A stretch of 64,000 bases of DNA from Cryobacterium luteum (GCF_900110125.1 NZ_FOCN01000009.1:62001-126000); one strand, 5' to 3'. Positions 16,925-26,290 are shown, numbered from the stretch's first letter. The notes: generated by a model from the sequence alone, not told the origin. Numbers and translations are program-made.

Positions 16925-17962
16925 TTAGTTCGGGTAGACGATGGACTTGAGGCTGTCGTCGTTTCGATCACTGTCGAGGGCTTCCGCGACGTGCTCGAGG
17001 TCAAATTTGCCCGTCACGAGCGAGTCGAGGTCGACCTGGCCGGAAGCGACGAGGTGGATGGCCGTCGGCCAGGTGTCCACGTAGCGAAAGATGCCGGTGA
17101 CCGTGATTTCCAGGTTCTGAATATGCGACACCGGCAGAATCATCTCGGGGATTCCCAGCCCCACCAGAACGACCGTGCCGGCCGGCCGTACCGAGCGGAT
17201 GCCGCTGTCAACGGCCCGCGCAGACCCGCTCGCGTCGATGAACGCGTTCACGTCGAGGTTGAGTGTTGCCGGGTCCTCGGCCACCGGATCGATGACCCTG
17301 GTGGCGCCGAATTTCAAGGCCCGCTCCCGCTTCGCCGCGATGAGGTCGGAGACGATGATCTCGCTTGCCCCGAAGGCCCGCGCGGTCTGGGCGGTGATGA
17401 TGCCGATCGGCCCGGCCCCGGCGATGAGGATCGACGAGCCCGGAACAATCTGGGCCTTACGGATACTCGCGATGGCGACGGAGAGAGGCTCCAGCAGGGC
17501 GGCAGCCTCAAAGGAGACCGAGTCGGGAATCGCGTGGGCGAATTCGGTCTGGATCGTCACGTAGCCGCAGAAGGCACCGTCGATGGGCGGTGTCGCGTAG
17601 AACTCCATCTTCGAGCACAGATTGTACCGACCGGCGCGGCATTCCCGGCACAGGCGGCAGGGACGCTGGGGTTCCACGGCCACCCGTTCCCCGATGCGGG
17701 CGGGGTCGACGTCGACTCCGACCCCCACGATGGTGCCGCTGAGCTCATGGCCGAGAACCAGGGGTGCGTCGACGATGAAGTCGCCGATTCGGCCTTCGCG
17801 GTAGTAATGCACGTCTGAGCCGCAGACGCCGACCGCGGCGACCTCGACCAGCACCTCGCCGGCACCGGCCGTGGGCACGGGTCGATCCTCAATCGTCAGC
17901 TCCTGTTGTTTCAGCAAAACGCTCGTGCGCATTGTCGTCGGCAGCGTGGGTGAACTGTCCAT
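16925..17962 (-). CDS. zinc-dependent sorbitol/xylitol-type dehydrogenase
   Basis: 345 residues, the family's normal length. Catalytic-zinc residues appear in VGVCGSDVHYYREGR and GHELSG; four structural-zinc cysteines lie in CRLCRECRAGRYNLC; the coenzyme loop is GAGPIGI. The HYY..G.IGDF signature is the one of polyol (sorbitol, xylitol, L-iditol) dehydrogenases. It would oxidise a sugar alcohol to a ketose with NAD+. It follows the SIS/HPS chimera by two bases and precedes the SDR, so all are in one operon. An alternative Met lies ten codons in. Confidence 0.9.
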   Translation of the reverse strand: MDSSPTLPTTMRTSVLLKQQELTIEDRPVPTAGAGEVLVEVAAVGVCGSDVHYYREGRIGDFIVDAPLVLGHELSGTIVGVGVDVDPARIGERVAVEPQRPCRLCRECRAGRYNLCSKMEFYATPPIDGAFCGYVTIQTEFAHAIPDSVSFEAAALLEPLSVAIASIRKAQIVPGSSILIAGAGPIGIITAQTARAFGASEIIVSDLIAAKRERALKFGATRVIDPVAEDPATLNLDVNAFIDASGSARAVDSGIRSVRPAGTVVLVGLGIPEMILPVSHIQNLEITVTGIFRYVDTWPTAIHLVASGQVDLDSLVTGKFDLEHVAEALDSDRNDDSLKSIVYPN

Positions 17963-17964
17963 GA

Positions 17965-18321
17965 CTAGTCTTCTCTCTGATAAGGATGTGATTCGTGGGG
18001 ACTGAAAAAGAGGCCGCGTCCGGAGACGATATAGCCGGCACCACGCGAGACGGCCAGGGCGGCCACCGCACCCGTGACCCCGCCGTCCACGCCGACCGGC
18101 ACGGTGCCGGCGAATCGGCCAACGGCCTCGAGACCGTGCAGGTCGTCCGCGATGCCCGACGTGCCGGTTCCGGTGGTGACGACCTTTCCCGTGGTTGCGA
18201 GAACCCGGTTCACGACGTCAAGGGAACCTTCGAGCGAGTGCGCGAGCTGGTCGATCGCGGCCGCTTCTCGACGAATGAAGGCGCGCGCGGATTCCAGCAC
18301 CTCAACACCGTTGTCGCTCAC
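17965..18321 (-). pseudogene. chimeric remnant: SIS sugar-phosphate isomerase N-terminus joined to hexulose-phosphate-synthase-like C-terminus
   Basis: 118 codons. Residues 1-56 (VEVLESARAF, then VLATTGKVVTTGTGTSGIA) look like the start of a SIS-domain sugar isomerase. Residues 57-118 (DDLHGLEAVGRFAG, VPVGVDGGV, then GAGYIVSGRGLF) look like the C-terminal part of the orotidine-decarboxylase-like HPS/KGPDC family. The join skips most of both domains but keeps frame. The two families are common partners (isomerase and aldolase/decarboxylase), so two adjacent genes, or a fused gene, seem to have collapsed by one deletion. Neither active site is complete. Confidence 0.62.
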
Positions 18322-18393
18322 ATGAACCCCGAACGCTCTCTTTTGTCTAGATCTTCATCCTCGCGGCGCCGTACTCAAATGTCAAGTCACGCG

Positions 18394-18403
18394 CTCATAT
18401 GAG
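18394..18403. promoter_or_regulatory. palindrome CTCATATGAG, putative SorC-type operator
   Basis: A perfect 10-bp palindrome in the gap between the divergent polyol operon and the SorC-type regulator gene. Its CATATG core, unusual in this GC-rich sequence, recurs at 23281-23286 upstream of the second SorC-type gene. A TTGACA-like -35 for the minus-strand operon lies beside it at 18380-18385. Confidence 0.45.
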
Positions 18404-18458
18404 AGAATCGTCTTGCGAACCTGAAATTCGGCGCAGAGTGGCGAGGCAGAGGAGAGTC

Positions 18459-19403
18459 ATGAATATCGGTCCCAGCGAGCTCGTTCAAATGGCCTATGTG
18501 GCGCAGCAGCACTATCGTGTCGGAAAATCGCTCGTTGAAATCGCTGACGATATCGACATGTCCCGCTTCAAGGTCGCGCGACTTCTGGCCCGAGCCCGAG
18601 AGACCGGACTCGTCACCATTCGGGTGAACGCGCCGGGCACCCTGCACGCCGAACTTGCTCGCCGTCTGGCGGCGGCCTACGGGCTGAACCGGGCGATCGT
18701 GGCCAACACGACCACCGATCTCAGCCCGGCTATTCGGGCGGAACTGGGTCGGATCACGGCCAATCTGCTGACCGAGATCGTCACGGAATCCGACGTGCTT
18801 GGCATCGCCAGCGGGCGCACCCTCACGGCCATCGTCGACCAACTCGACCGGCTCGCGCCCTGCGATGTCGTGCAGCTCACCGGCATGGCCGGCGACCCGA
18901 ACCAGACGTCCAGCGACCTGGTGCGGCGCATCTGCGAGATTTCGGGCGGTCGACCGTTTCCGATCTACGCCCCCCTCGTGGTCTCCGATCCGCAGGCCGC
19001 TGAAGCGTTCAAGCGCCAGGCATCCGTTCAAGCCACCTTCCAGCGGATGAGCCGGGTGACGAAGGCGGTGCTCGCGGTCGGCAGTTGGGAGCCGCCGGAG
19101 TCCCAGTTGAGCGACGCCCTCAGCGACGACGAGCGCGCCGAGTTGCTCGCCCGCGGCGTTCGCGCCGAAATCAGCGCGACCCTGCTCGACGAACGCGGCC
19201 AGCGGGTACCTGCGCTGGAAGGACGCACGCTCGCGATCGACGTAGAGGCGCTGCGCAACATTCCCGAAGTCATCGTCGTGGCCGGTGGCGCCCAGAAGAC
19301 GGAGGCCTTGCGGGCGGCGCTGAACACCGGGGTCGTCACCATCCTGGCCACCGATTCGCATATGGCCCAGCGGCTGTTGGACGGCGCGCCGCGCGCCAGG
19401 TGA
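18459..19403 (+). CDS. SorC/DeoR-type sugar-binding transcriptional regulator
   Basis: 314 residues from the ATG at 18459, preceded by AGGAGAG. The N-terminal HTH (YRVGKSLVEIADDIDMSRFKVARLLARA) is followed by the sugar-phosphate-binding SorC domain (NRAIVANT, LGIASGRTL, DVVQLTGMAGDPNQTSSDLVRRI, PLVVSDPQAAEAF, TKAVLAVGSW, IVVAGGAQKTEAL). It is divergent to the dehydrogenase operon and convergent with the ABC genes. It probably senses a phosphorylated sugar from this pathway and controls the flanking operon. Confidence 0.9.
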   Translation: MNIGPSELVQMAYVAQQHYRVGKSLVEIADDIDMSRFKVARLLARARETGLVTIRVNAPGTLHAELARRLAAAYGLNRAIVANTTTDLSPAIRAELGRITANLLTEIVTESDVLGIASGRTLTAIVDQLDRLAPCDVVQLTGMAGDPNQTSSDLVRRICEISGGRPFPIYAPLVVSDPQAAEAFKRQASVQATFQRMSRVTKAVLAVGSWEPPESQLSDALSDDERAELLARGVRAEISATLLDERGQRVPALEGRTLAIDVEALRNIPEVIVVAGGAQKTEALRAALNTGVVTILATDSHMAQRLLDGAPRAR

Positions 19404-19420
19404 ACCCCCGGGAGCAAATG

Positions 19421-19462
19421 CGTGGTGCCGCGGTCGAGAGAATTCTCGACCGCGGCACCACG
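19421..19462. terminator. strong bidirectional terminator hairpin
   Basis: A perfect 19-bp stem (19421-19439 with 19444-19462) closed by the tetraloop GAAT, followed on the plus strand by TTTGTGTT. It separates the convergent SorC-type gene and the ABC transporter binding-protein gene. Confidence 0.9.
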
Positions 19463-19485
19463 TTTGTGTTCGGGTAGGCGGTGCC

Positions 19486-20556
19486 TTACTCGCCCTGACC
19501 TGGCAGGTTCTCGAAGGCGATATCGCCCGTGATGAGGTTGCCGGCGATCAGCTCGCTGAGAGCGTCGAGGAAGGTCGGGCGGTCGGACACGACGTGCTCG
19601 ATGGCGTCACCGACATTGTCGGTGGTGATCGGGGGCATGAGGTAGAGGAGGTTCTTGTCGACCTCTTCGCCGCGGGCGATCTTGGCAGCGACGGCGACAC
19701 CCGTGGCGAGCTGGACGGTGCCGTTCTGCAGGCTGGTCCCGATGAAATCGCCGTTCTCGACGGCGTTGAGGCCGTCTTCGATTCCGTCGATGCCCACGAC
19801 CGGTACACCCTCGATGCCGGCTTCGCGCAGGGCCTGCACGGCACCGAGACCCATGTCATCGTTCTGAGCGATCACACCATCGATCTCGCCGCCGAACGCG
19901 GAGATCCAGTTCTTCACCTTGTTGATGGCTTCGTCGCGGCTCCAGTTGGCCGTGTCCTTGGCGAGAACGGTGATTCCCGGGTTTTCGGCCAGCACGTTGT
20001 CGATTCCCTGGCCGCGGTTGATCTCACCGGATCCACCGAGCGGTCCCTGCAGGATCACCACGTTGCCGGAACCACCGAGCGCCTCCATCATCATTTCAGC
20101 TTCCTGCTCGCCTGCCGCGACGTCGTCGGGCTGAACACTGCCGGCGACCTCGGAGTTGTTCAGGGTGGCATTCACGTCGAGGAAGGGGATGCCGGCTGCC
20201 TTCGCAGCCGCGACCTGCGGCTGGAGGGTCTCGAGCTGCACCGGAACGACGACGATGGCGTCAACTGCGGCACTGATGTACTGGTCGATCTGGTTGGCCT
20301 GGGTTCTGACGTCCATTCCCGCTGAATTCCAGAGAATGTCGATGTCGTTCTCTTCGGCGTAGCGGTCGATGCCTTCTTTGCCCTCGGTGATAAACGACGA
20401 CATGTCATAGACCGTCACACCGATAGTGACTCGGTCGCCCGCGTCGTCGCCCTGATTGGCGGTGGGGTCCCCTGCCCCGCACGCGGTGAGCGAGAGCGCT
20501 GTCAGCCCGGCGATCGCGATTCCGGTCGCGCGACGGATAGTGCGTGTGATCTTCAT
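19486..20556 (-). CDS. sugar ABC transporter substrate-binding lipoprotein (RbsB type)
   Basis: 356 residues from the ATG at 20556, which has AGGAGG upstream. A lipoprotein signal ends in LSLTAC; the body is a periplasmic-binding-protein-like type 1 fold ([65 protein letters not shown]). It would capture a sugar or polyol outside the membrane and hand it to the permease. The frame continues open far upstream, but that is antisense to nothing real and overlaps the permease gene in another frame. Last gene of the ABC operon. Confidence 0.93.
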   Translation of the reverse strand: MKITRTIRRATGIAIAGLTALSLTACGAGDPTANQGDDAGDRVTIGVTVYDMSSFITEGKEGIDRYAEENDIDILWNSAGMDVRTQANQIDQYISAAVDAIVVVPVQLETLQPQVAAAKAAGIPFLDVNATLNNSEVAGSVQPDDVAAGEQEAEMMMEALGGSGNVVILQGPLGGSGEINRGQGIDNVLAENPGITVLAKDTANWSRDEAINKVKNWISAFGGEIDGVIAQNDDMGLGAVQALREAGIEGVPVVGIDGIEDGLNAVENGDFIGTSLQNGTVQLATGVAVAAKIARGEEVDKNLLYLMPPITTDNVGDAIEHVVSDRPTFLDALSELIAGNLITGDIAFENLPGQGE

Positions 20557-20639
20557 TGATTCCTCCGTGTTGGGTTCCCGGTGCCGGGAGTGCGTGGCGC
20601 CAGCGCGAATGCGCGTGGGCCAAGTGCGTGGTGACGAAA

Positions 20640-21617
20640 CTAAACGGGCCGTTTGGAGGCCCACACGTCGACGGCGACGGCCGTGACGATGAGCATCCCC
20701 TTGATGACGTCCTGCCAGTAGGCGGGAACGGTGAGAATGTCGAGTCCGTTGTTGAGGGTTTGGATGAGCAGAAGGCCCAGCGCCGTGCCCCAGATGGTGC
20801 CCCGGCCACCGAGCAGGCTGGCTCCGCCGATCACGACCGCCGCGATGGCATCGAGTTCGTACCCCTGGCCCAGGTTCGGTGACCCGCTGATCACGCGGGA
20901 TGAGAGCATGATTCCGGAAAGCCCCGCGAGCGCTCCGCTGATCGCGTAGACGCTGAACAGGATGCGTCCCGTCTTGACCCCCGCGATCTCGGCGGCCAGG
21001 CGGTTGCCGCCCACCGCATAGACGCGCATGCCGTAGGCGGTGCGCTTCATCAGGATTCCGAAACCCACGATGCTGACAATCATCAGGATCACGGGGATCG
21101 TCAGCCCGAAGATTTCGGTGTTGGCGATCTGACCATAGGCAGCCGGCAGTCCGTTGATCGGTGCGCCACCACCGACGACGAATGCGAGGCCGGAGGCCAG
21201 GGTGAGCATGCCCAGGGTGGCGATGAACGGTGGCACGTTGATGATCGAGACCACCAGCCCGTTGATCGAGCCGGCGATCAGCCCGACGGCCACGGCAACC
21301 AGCAATGCCAGCCAGACGCGATCGGGGAAGGTTTTGGCGGTCAGTGCCCCCGACATGGCGCTGAGGGCGATGATGCTGCCCACCGACAGGTCGATACCGC
21401 CAGTGAGGATGACGAGGGTCTGGCCGAGAGCGATGAGGGCGAACGGTGCGGCAGCGATGAGGATCGTGACGACGTTGTCGACGGTCCCGAACCGGGCGCT
21501 GCGATAGAGGAAGAACGAGATAATGAGCACCATCACGATGACCATCGCGTAGCGCACCGCAAGGTCCTGCAACCATTTTGCGGAGAAACGCCGCGTGGTG
21601 TCCTGGGTAATTGTCAT
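20640..21617 (-). CDS. sugar ABC transporter permease (RbsC type)
   Basis: 325 residues, about nine to ten membrane helices. The BPD_transp_2 signature is clear: [64 protein letters not shown]. It forms the membrane channel of an RbsABC-type importer. It follows the ATPase gene by two bases, and an 83-base gap with a small CCCGG/CCGGG hairpin separates it from the binding-protein gene, an arrangement that often boosts expression of the latter. Confidence 0.93.
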   Translation of the reverse strand: MTITQDTTRRFSAKWLQDLAVRYAMVIVMVLIISFFLYRSARFGTVDNVVTILIAAAPFALIALGQTLVILTGGIDLSVGSIIALSAMSGALTAKTFPDRVWLALLVAVAVGLIAGSINGLVVSIINVPPFIATLGMLTLASGLAFVVGGGAPINGLPAAYGQIANTEIFGLTIPVILMIVSIVGFGILMKRTAYGMRVYAVGGNRLAAEIAGVKTGRILFSVYAISGALAGLSGIMLSSRVISGSPNLGQGYELDAIAAVVIGGASLLGGRGTIWGTALGLLLIQTLNNGLDILTVPAYWQDVIKGMLIVTAVAVDVWASKRPV

Positions 21618-21619
21618 GC

Positions 21620-23185
21620 TCAGTTGTCCTTCTGATTGTTCGTGGACGGGTCGGCGGGGTCGGGGTCGGAGGATTCGATGCCCTCGAGTCCGCTGGCCAG
21701 CCGAAAGATGGTGTCCTGCACGCCTGGATGCGCCAGTTGCTCGGAATCGAGCTCACCGGCGATGATGCCGTTGCGCAGGACGAGCGCCCGATGGGACAAG
21801 CTCAGGATCTCCGGCATGTCGCTGGAGGCCATGACCACCGCCATCCCTTGCTCAGCGAGGTCCACGATGATGCGGTAAATCTCGCTGCGAGCGCCGACGT
21901 CAACGCCACGGGTTGGTTCATCGAGGATGAGAACATCTACGGGGGAGGTGAGCCAGCGCGCCAGCACGACCTTCTGCTGATTGCCACCGGAGAGCGTCTC
22001 CATCGATTGGTCGAGCCCGCGGCTGCGCAGCTTGACGGCGTCCATGGCCTCGCGCACCTGCGACCGGCGAAAGCCCTGTCGAAGCAGTCCGCCAACCGAG
22101 AATTTGTCCATCCGGGGCAGTGTGGCGTTGTCGAGTACGCTCATCGACAGCACGGCTCCGGCACCCTTGCGGTCCTCCGGAACGAAGGCCATGCGAGCCG
22201 CAATCGCTGCTGCGGGCGTGCCTCCCTTGATCGTGGTTCCCTTGACCCTGATCGAACCGGCGGTGCTCTTACGAATACCAAACACCGTTTCCAGCAATTC
22301 CGTGCGGCCGGCCCCGACGAGTCCGGCCAGACCGACGATCTCGCCCCGCCTCACAGTGAGGCTGAGCGGCGCGGCCGCGCCGGACACGTGCAGGTTGTCG
22401 ATCTCGAGCACGGCTTCCGTACCGGGCTCCGGCAGGGCGGGAAAGAGGCCTTCGAGCTCACGACCGATCATGGCCGTGACGATGTCATCGTCGGTGAGGT
22501 TGCGCAGGGCCTCGTCGAGCACGAGCTCGCCGTCCCGCAAGACCAGGACGCGGTCCGCGAGAGCGCGCATTTCTTCCATTTTGTGGGTCGTGAAAAGCAG
22601 GGCCACACCGCGGTCGCGCAGTGTGCGCATCACCTCGATCAGTTTTCCGACTTCACGCTCGGCGATGGCGCTGGATGGCTCGTCGAGCAGGATGACGCGA
22701 GCTCCGGTGTTGGTCGCCTTGACGATTTCCACGATTTGCCGCAAACCGACGGGGAGGCTGCCCATGCGCCGCGTCGGCTCGATGTCGACGCCGAAGACGT
22801 GCAGAATCTGTCGGGCCGATTCAATCATCGCCCGGCGTCGCAGGCCGAACGGTCCGCTCAATTCGCGCCCGATGAAGATGTTCTCGTAGACCGTCATCTC
22901 CAGCACGGAGGCCAGTTCCTGGGGAACGATCGCCACCCCGAGCCGGTAGGCCGCTTGCGGGTTGCCGCTCGGAAGGCGTTCGCCACGCACGAGCACCTCG
23001 CCGGAGTCCGGCCGGTACTGCCCGGACGCGATCTTCATCAGCGTAGACTTTCCGGCGCCGTTCTCACCTGCCAGTGCGGTGATCGTTCCCGGAGCGAGCG
23101 AGAGGGAGATGCCCTTGAGCACCGGAATCCCACCAAATGCCTTGGTCAGATCGCGGCATTCCAAGGTGCCCAGTTCATCTGCCAT
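21620..23185 (-). CDS. sugar ABC transporter ATP-binding protein (RbsA type, two ABC domains)
   Basis: 521 residues from the ATG at 23185, preceded by AGGTGAGG; 19 further open codons upstream lack support. The first ABC domain has [18 protein letters not shown] and [10 protein letters not shown]; the second has degenerate GLVGAGRTE in place of a full Walker [10 protein letters not shown] and [10 protein letters not shown], as in all RbsA-like proteins. It powers the importer with RbsC and the binding protein. A divergent SorC-type gene lies 173 bases upstream, with operator-like palindromes between. Confidence 0.93.
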   Translation of the reverse strand: MADELGTLECRDLTKAFGGIPVLKGISLSLAPGTITALAGENGAGKSTLMKIASGQYRPDSGEVLVRGERLPSGNPQAAYRLGVAIVPQELASVLEMTVYENIFIGRELSGPFGLRRRAMIESARQILHVFGVDIEPTRRMGSLPVGLRQIVEIVKATNTGARVILLDEPSSAIAEREVGKLIEVMRTLRDRGVALLFTTHKMEEMRALADRVLVLRDGELVLDEALRNLTDDDIVTAMIGRELEGLFPALPEPGTEAVLEIDNLHVSGAAAPLSLTVRRGEIVGLAGLVGAGRTELLETVFGIRKSTAGSIRVKGTTIKGGTPAAAIAARMAFVPEDRKGAGAVLSMSVLDNATLPRMDKFSVGGLLRQGFRRSQVREAMDAVKLRSRGLDQSMETLSGGNQQKVVLARWLTSPVDVLILDEPTRGVDVGARSEIYRIIVDLAEQGMAVVMASSDMPEILSLSHRALVLRNGIIAGELDSEQLAHPGVQDTIFRLASGLEGIESSDPDPADPSTNNQKDN

Positions 23186-23243
23186 CAGCCTCACCTTTCG
23201 TGCAAGGAGAGCTGGCGATAGAGCCTCTTTGCGATCAACCATC

Positions 23244-23259
23244 GAAAACGAATGTTTTC
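23244..23259. promoter_or_regulatory. inverted repeat GAAAAC-N4-GTTTTC, putative operator
   Basis: Perfect 6-bp arms with the spacer GAAT, located between the divergent ABC operon and SorC-type gene and 59 bases from the ABC ATPase start. A second palindromic core, ACATATGT, follows at 23280-23287. Either could bind the SorC-type regulator. Confidence 0.42.
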
Positions 23260-23357
23260 AAACTCTAACCACAAAAAATACATATGTGAAACCACCATGC
23301 ACAAATGAGCGAAGTGCTACCCTTGAGCGCAGGCAAACTCAATGGAAGAGAGTTGCG

Positions 23358-24290
23358 TTGAAACGGAACGATGAAGAGCGTATGGCCGACGTCGCAACGC
23401 GTCACTTCATTGGCAACCTCTCGAGGATCGAAATCGCCGAGGAACTGGGAATCTCTCGATTCAAGGTGGCCCGGTTGCTCGAGCAGGCCATTGAACTGGG
23501 AATTGTCACGATTGATATCGGCCTGCCCGGTGTCGTGGACCTCGACCTGTCCATTGCCCTGCAGAAACGATTCGGGCTCAAACGCGCGATCGCCGTGATG
23601 ACCCCCAGTCCGCGACCCGAGGTCGTGCAAGAGGCGTTGGGTCGGGTCGGCGCTCAGCTGCTGAGCGAAATCCTCGTCGACGGCGACGTCCTGGGCGTTA
23701 CCGCCGGGCGTACGCTCAGCCACATGGCGCACCACATCGGTGAGATCGCCCGCTGCGAGGTCGTACAACTGGCCGGGGTTGCCGGGCCGGTTCGCGAGAA
23801 CGGCATCGATATCGTGCGCCGCATCGCCCTGGCATCCGGTGGAAACGCCTATCCGATTTTCGCCCCCCTCCTGGTGAAAGATCGCGCCACAGCGATCGCG
23901 CTGCGCAGTGATCCGGTCATCCACGAGACGTTTCGACGTTTCGACGGGGTCACCAAGGCCGTCGTCGCGATCGGAAGCTGGAACCCGCCGGATTCCCAGC
24001 TGTATGACAACGCCCGGAATATCGGCGTACTCGATGACCTCCTCCGCCGAAACGTTCTGGCCGAGGTGGCAGCGACCCTGCTCGATTCACGCGGCCAGGA
24101 AATAGATGCCGTGGCCGACCGCTCGGTCGCCATCAGCTCGGCGCAACTGCATGCCATCCCCGATGTCATCGGCCTGGCCGGAGGCACCCTGAAGGCCGCG
24201 GCGGTGCGCAGTGCAATCGACAGCGGACTGGTCACCTCGCTCGTCACCGATACCGGTTTGGCGCAACGGCTGTTGAGCCAGCCGGCGTAG
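23358..24290 (+). CDS. second SorC/DeoR-type sugar-binding transcriptional regulator
   Basis: 310 residues from a TTG at 23358 with GGAAGAG seven bases upstream; an ATG eight codons later is possible. HTH region LSRIEIAEELGISRFKVARLLEQA, then a SorC domain with LGVTAGRTL, VVQLAGVAGPVRENGIDIVRRI, APLLVKDRATA, TKAVVAIGSWNPPDSQL and GLAGGTLKAAAV. It is clearly homologous to the regulator at 18459 over its whole length. It is divergent to the RbsABC-type operon, which is its likely target. Confidence 0.9.
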   Translation: MKRNDEERMADVATRHFIGNLSRIEIAEELGISRFKVARLLEQAIELGIVTIDIGLPGVVDLDLSIALQKRFGLKRAIAVMTPSPRPEVVQEALGRVGAQLLSEILVDGDVLGVTAGRTLSHMAHHIGEIARCEVVQLAGVAGPVRENGIDIVRRIALASGGNAYPIFAPLLVKDRATAIALRSDPVIHETFRRFDGVTKAVVAIGSWNPPDSQLYDNARNIGVLDDLLRRNVLAEVAATLLDSRGQEIDAVADRSVAISSAQLHAIPDVIGLAGGTLKAAAVRSAIDSGLVTSLVTDTGLAQRLLSQPA

Positions 24291-24341
24291 GGTGCGCCGT
24301 CGGCACGACCTCGTACTCACCATCAGACCTGGAGTAGACAC

Positions 24342-24401
24342 ATGCATGCAGACAGCACCGCCCAGACCATCGTCATTGATGGTGGCTATACCGCCTTGTA
24401 G
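24342..24401 (+). pseudogene. short-chain dehydrogenase stub (start codon region plus C-terminal tail)
   Basis: A 19-codon frame begins with ATG behind a GGAG ribosome binding site and ends in TAQTIVIDGGYTAL, the standard C-terminal strand of SDR enzymes (VTGQ.I.VDGGY). Nothing else of the enzyme is left. It reads like an SDR gene whose interior of about 230 codons was deleted while the translation start and last 15 codons survive. It sits directly after the second SorC-type regulator, as an SDR of the same polyol pathway would. Confidence 0.55.
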
Positions 24402-24409
24402 GCCGGGCG

Positions 24410-25720
24410 TCAGGCGGTCGGGCCGGGCCCCTTGATGCTCGCGGTGAGCGGCTCGGCCGAGGCTCGGCTCACGAAGCAGTAGTAGTTGCGCGGTTCAGCG
24501 CTCCACTGCTCGGCGGTGATCGGGTAGCTGCCCTGCATCTGCAGGTTCGGGTAGGCGCCGGCCGCGGTCAGGTCGAGGATGCCGGGCGCCGTGCAGAGCA
24601 GGTTGATCTGGGCGGCCAGGGCGGCCTCGCCGGGAAACACGGTGGTCGCGTCGCCGCCGAAGTTTCCGCGATAGACCAGCTGGGCGGTGTGCTCGGCAGC
24701 GCAATCGACGACGGTGAAGTCTTCCTCCCACGGTGACGCATACGGTTCGAGGCACTCGCCCCCGAACAGGGTGTTCCACTCGTGCACACCGGCGGGCTGC
24801 GCGGCCGCGATCTCCGGGATGGGCGTTGGAGTCGGGGTGGGCGTCGGCGCAGCGGATGCCGTCGGTGCCGGTGCGGCTGCGGGGCTCGGGACGAGCCGCT
24901 GGCCCAGAAAGTACAGCCCGACGAGCACGATGAGGGCGAGCAGCCCGACGGCCGTCCAGATCAGGGTGGCCTGGGTCGTTCCGGGGGCGCTACGGCGCGA
25001 GCGGTGGCGGCTCGGTGGCTCAAGGCCAGCGTCGACGTTGCCGGCGGTGGAATCCGGTTTCGTCAGGAGCACCGTCGGCTGATCGGCAGCGGTTTCACCC
25101 AGGCGGATGCCCGGCGCCGGGTCGGGCGCGTCGGCCTCGGTGTCAGAGACGGGCAGGAGCACCGTGGCGATCGCGGAGGGCGGCTCAATACTTTCTGGCT
25201 GGACAGCGACTGATTCAACCGGTTCAACGGCGATGGGTTCGACGGCGGCCGGCTCGACGACGAGCGCGTCGTGCCGTTCCGGCTCGACGTCGGCCGGCGG
25301 AAGGTCAGGCTCACTGGTCACAGTGTCAGCAGGAGCGCCGGCCTCAGCGGACTGGGGGTCAGCGGCATCAGCGGCGTCGGGCTCAGTGGCAACCGGTTGC
25401 GGCAGCGGAGTCGTCCACCAGGGGGCCGGCCCTGCTGGAGCGGCAGCAACGGGCGGTGCGATCGGTTCGACGATCGGTTCGACGACCGGTTCGACAGCTG
25501 GTTCAGCCACCGGTTCAGCGGAGCGACGAGCGCGGCGACCGAATCGGGTCGCGGGCGCCGGGGCATCCGCTTGTTCGGCGGCCGTCGGTGTCGCTGGCGA
25601 CTCCTCGGAGTCGAGGCCAGCATCAGCGTCGATAGTGCCATCGGCCGGGTCGGTCTGGGGGTTCGGGTCGAGCTGCGACGCGAGCCAGTCGATTCCGCGC
25701 TCGTCGTCGTCTGGTGACAC
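24410..25720 (-). CDS. single-pass membrane protein with septum-formation-like C-terminal domain
   Basis: 436 residues. Residues 1-250 are acidic and rich in Pro/Ala with short EPV/VEP repeats, probably disordered in the cytoplasm. A membrane helix spans about 252-272, a Pro/Thr linker follows (PTPTPTPTP, 292-301), and residues 310-430 resemble the extracytoplasmic Septum_form/DUF4352-neighbour domain: GGECLEPY and VVDCAAEHTAQLVY, with two conserved Cys (323, 340). Its GTG start overlaps the pyrE stop by one base, so they are co-transcribed. Exact role unknown; cell-envelope function inferred from the domain. Confidence 0.72.
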   Translation of the reverse strand: MSPDDDERGIDWLASQLDPNPQTDPADGTIDADAGLDSEESPATPTAAEQADAPAPATRFGRRARRSAEPVAEPAVEPVVEPIVEPIAPPVAAAPAGPAPWWTTPLPQPVATEPDAADAADPQSAEAGAPADTVTSEPDLPPADVEPERHDALVVEPAAVEPIAVEPVESVAVQPESIEPPSAIATVLLPVSDTEADAPDPAPGIRLGETAADQPTVLLTKPDSTAGNVDAGLEPPSRHRSRRSAPGTTQATLIWTAVGLLALIVLVGLYFLGQRLVPSPAAAPAPTASAAPTPTPTPTPIPEIAAAQPAGVHEWNTLFGGECLEPYASPWEEDFTVVDCAAEHTAQLVYRGNFGGDATTVFPGEAALAAQINLLCTAPGILDLTAAGAYPNLQMQGSYPITAEQWSAEPRNYYCFVSRASAEPLTASIKGPGPTA

Positions 25721-26268
25721 TAGTTCAGCCCCAGGTCCTCAAGGGAGATCGCGGCGAAGTACGGGTAGCCGGCGGCCTCGATCACTTCGCGGGCACCGGT
25801 GTTGCGGTCGACGACAACGGCGACGCCGGCGATCTCGGCACCAACCTTGAGTAGGGCTTCGATGGCGGCGAGGGGCGATCCACCGGTGGTCGAGGTGTCT
25901 TCGAGCACGATCACGCGCTTGCCGGCGAGGTCAGGTCCCTCAACCTGGCGGCCGCGGCCGTGGTCCTTCGGTTCCTTGCGCACGACGAAGGCGTCATAGC
26001 TCAAGCCTTGGGCGGCGCCCTGGTGCATAACGGCTGCGGCGATCGGGTCAGCGCCCATAGTCATGCCACCGACAGCGACGACGTCGGGAACGTTCTTAAT
26101 GAGGTCGAGCATGACCTGCCCGATCAGCGGGGCGACTCGGTGATCGAGGCTCACCCGGCGCAGGTCCACGTAGTACGTGGCTTTCTTACCACTTGTGAGA
26201 ACGAAGTCTCCGTGAAAAACGGCCTCGGCCGAGATGAAGTCGATGAGTTTCTGCCGTGTATCAGTCAC
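25720..26268 (-). CDS. pyrE: orotate phosphoribosyltransferase
   Basis: 182 residues from the GTG at 26268. FHGDFVLTSGKKATYYVDLR is the OMP-phosphoribosyltransferase N-terminal signature, VAVGGMTMGADPIA the next, and VIVLEDTSTTGGSPLAAIEAL the PRPP-binding loop. It makes OMP from orotate and PRPP in pyrimidine synthesis. A TAAACT box seven bases before the GTG suggests a leaderless mRNA and fixes the start, although the frame runs open further upstream. Confidence 0.96.
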   Translation of the reverse strand: MTDTRQKLIDFISAEAVFHGDFVLTSGKKATYYVDLRRVSLDHRVAPLIGQVMLDLIKNVPDVVAVGGMTMGADPIAAAVMHQGAAQGLSYDAFVVRKEPKDHGRGRQVEGPDLAGKRVIVLEDTSTTGGSPLAAIEALLKVGAEIAGVAVVVDRNTGAREVIEAAGYPYFAAISLEDLGLN

Positions 26269-26275
26269 ACAGGCA

Positions 26276-26281
26276 AGTTTA
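26276..26281 (-). promoter_or_regulatory. -10 box (TAAACT) of pyrE
   Basis: TAAACT on the minus strand, seven bases before the GTG at 26268; it would transcribe pyrE and the membrane protein gene that follows. Confidence 0.58.
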
Positions 26282-26290
26282 GGGGGGTGC

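Noticed and set aside
20557-21756. Upstream extension of the binding-protein frame to 756 codons
   Set aside because: The extension runs through the permease gene in another frame; the lipoprotein signal and ribosome binding site fix the start at 20556.
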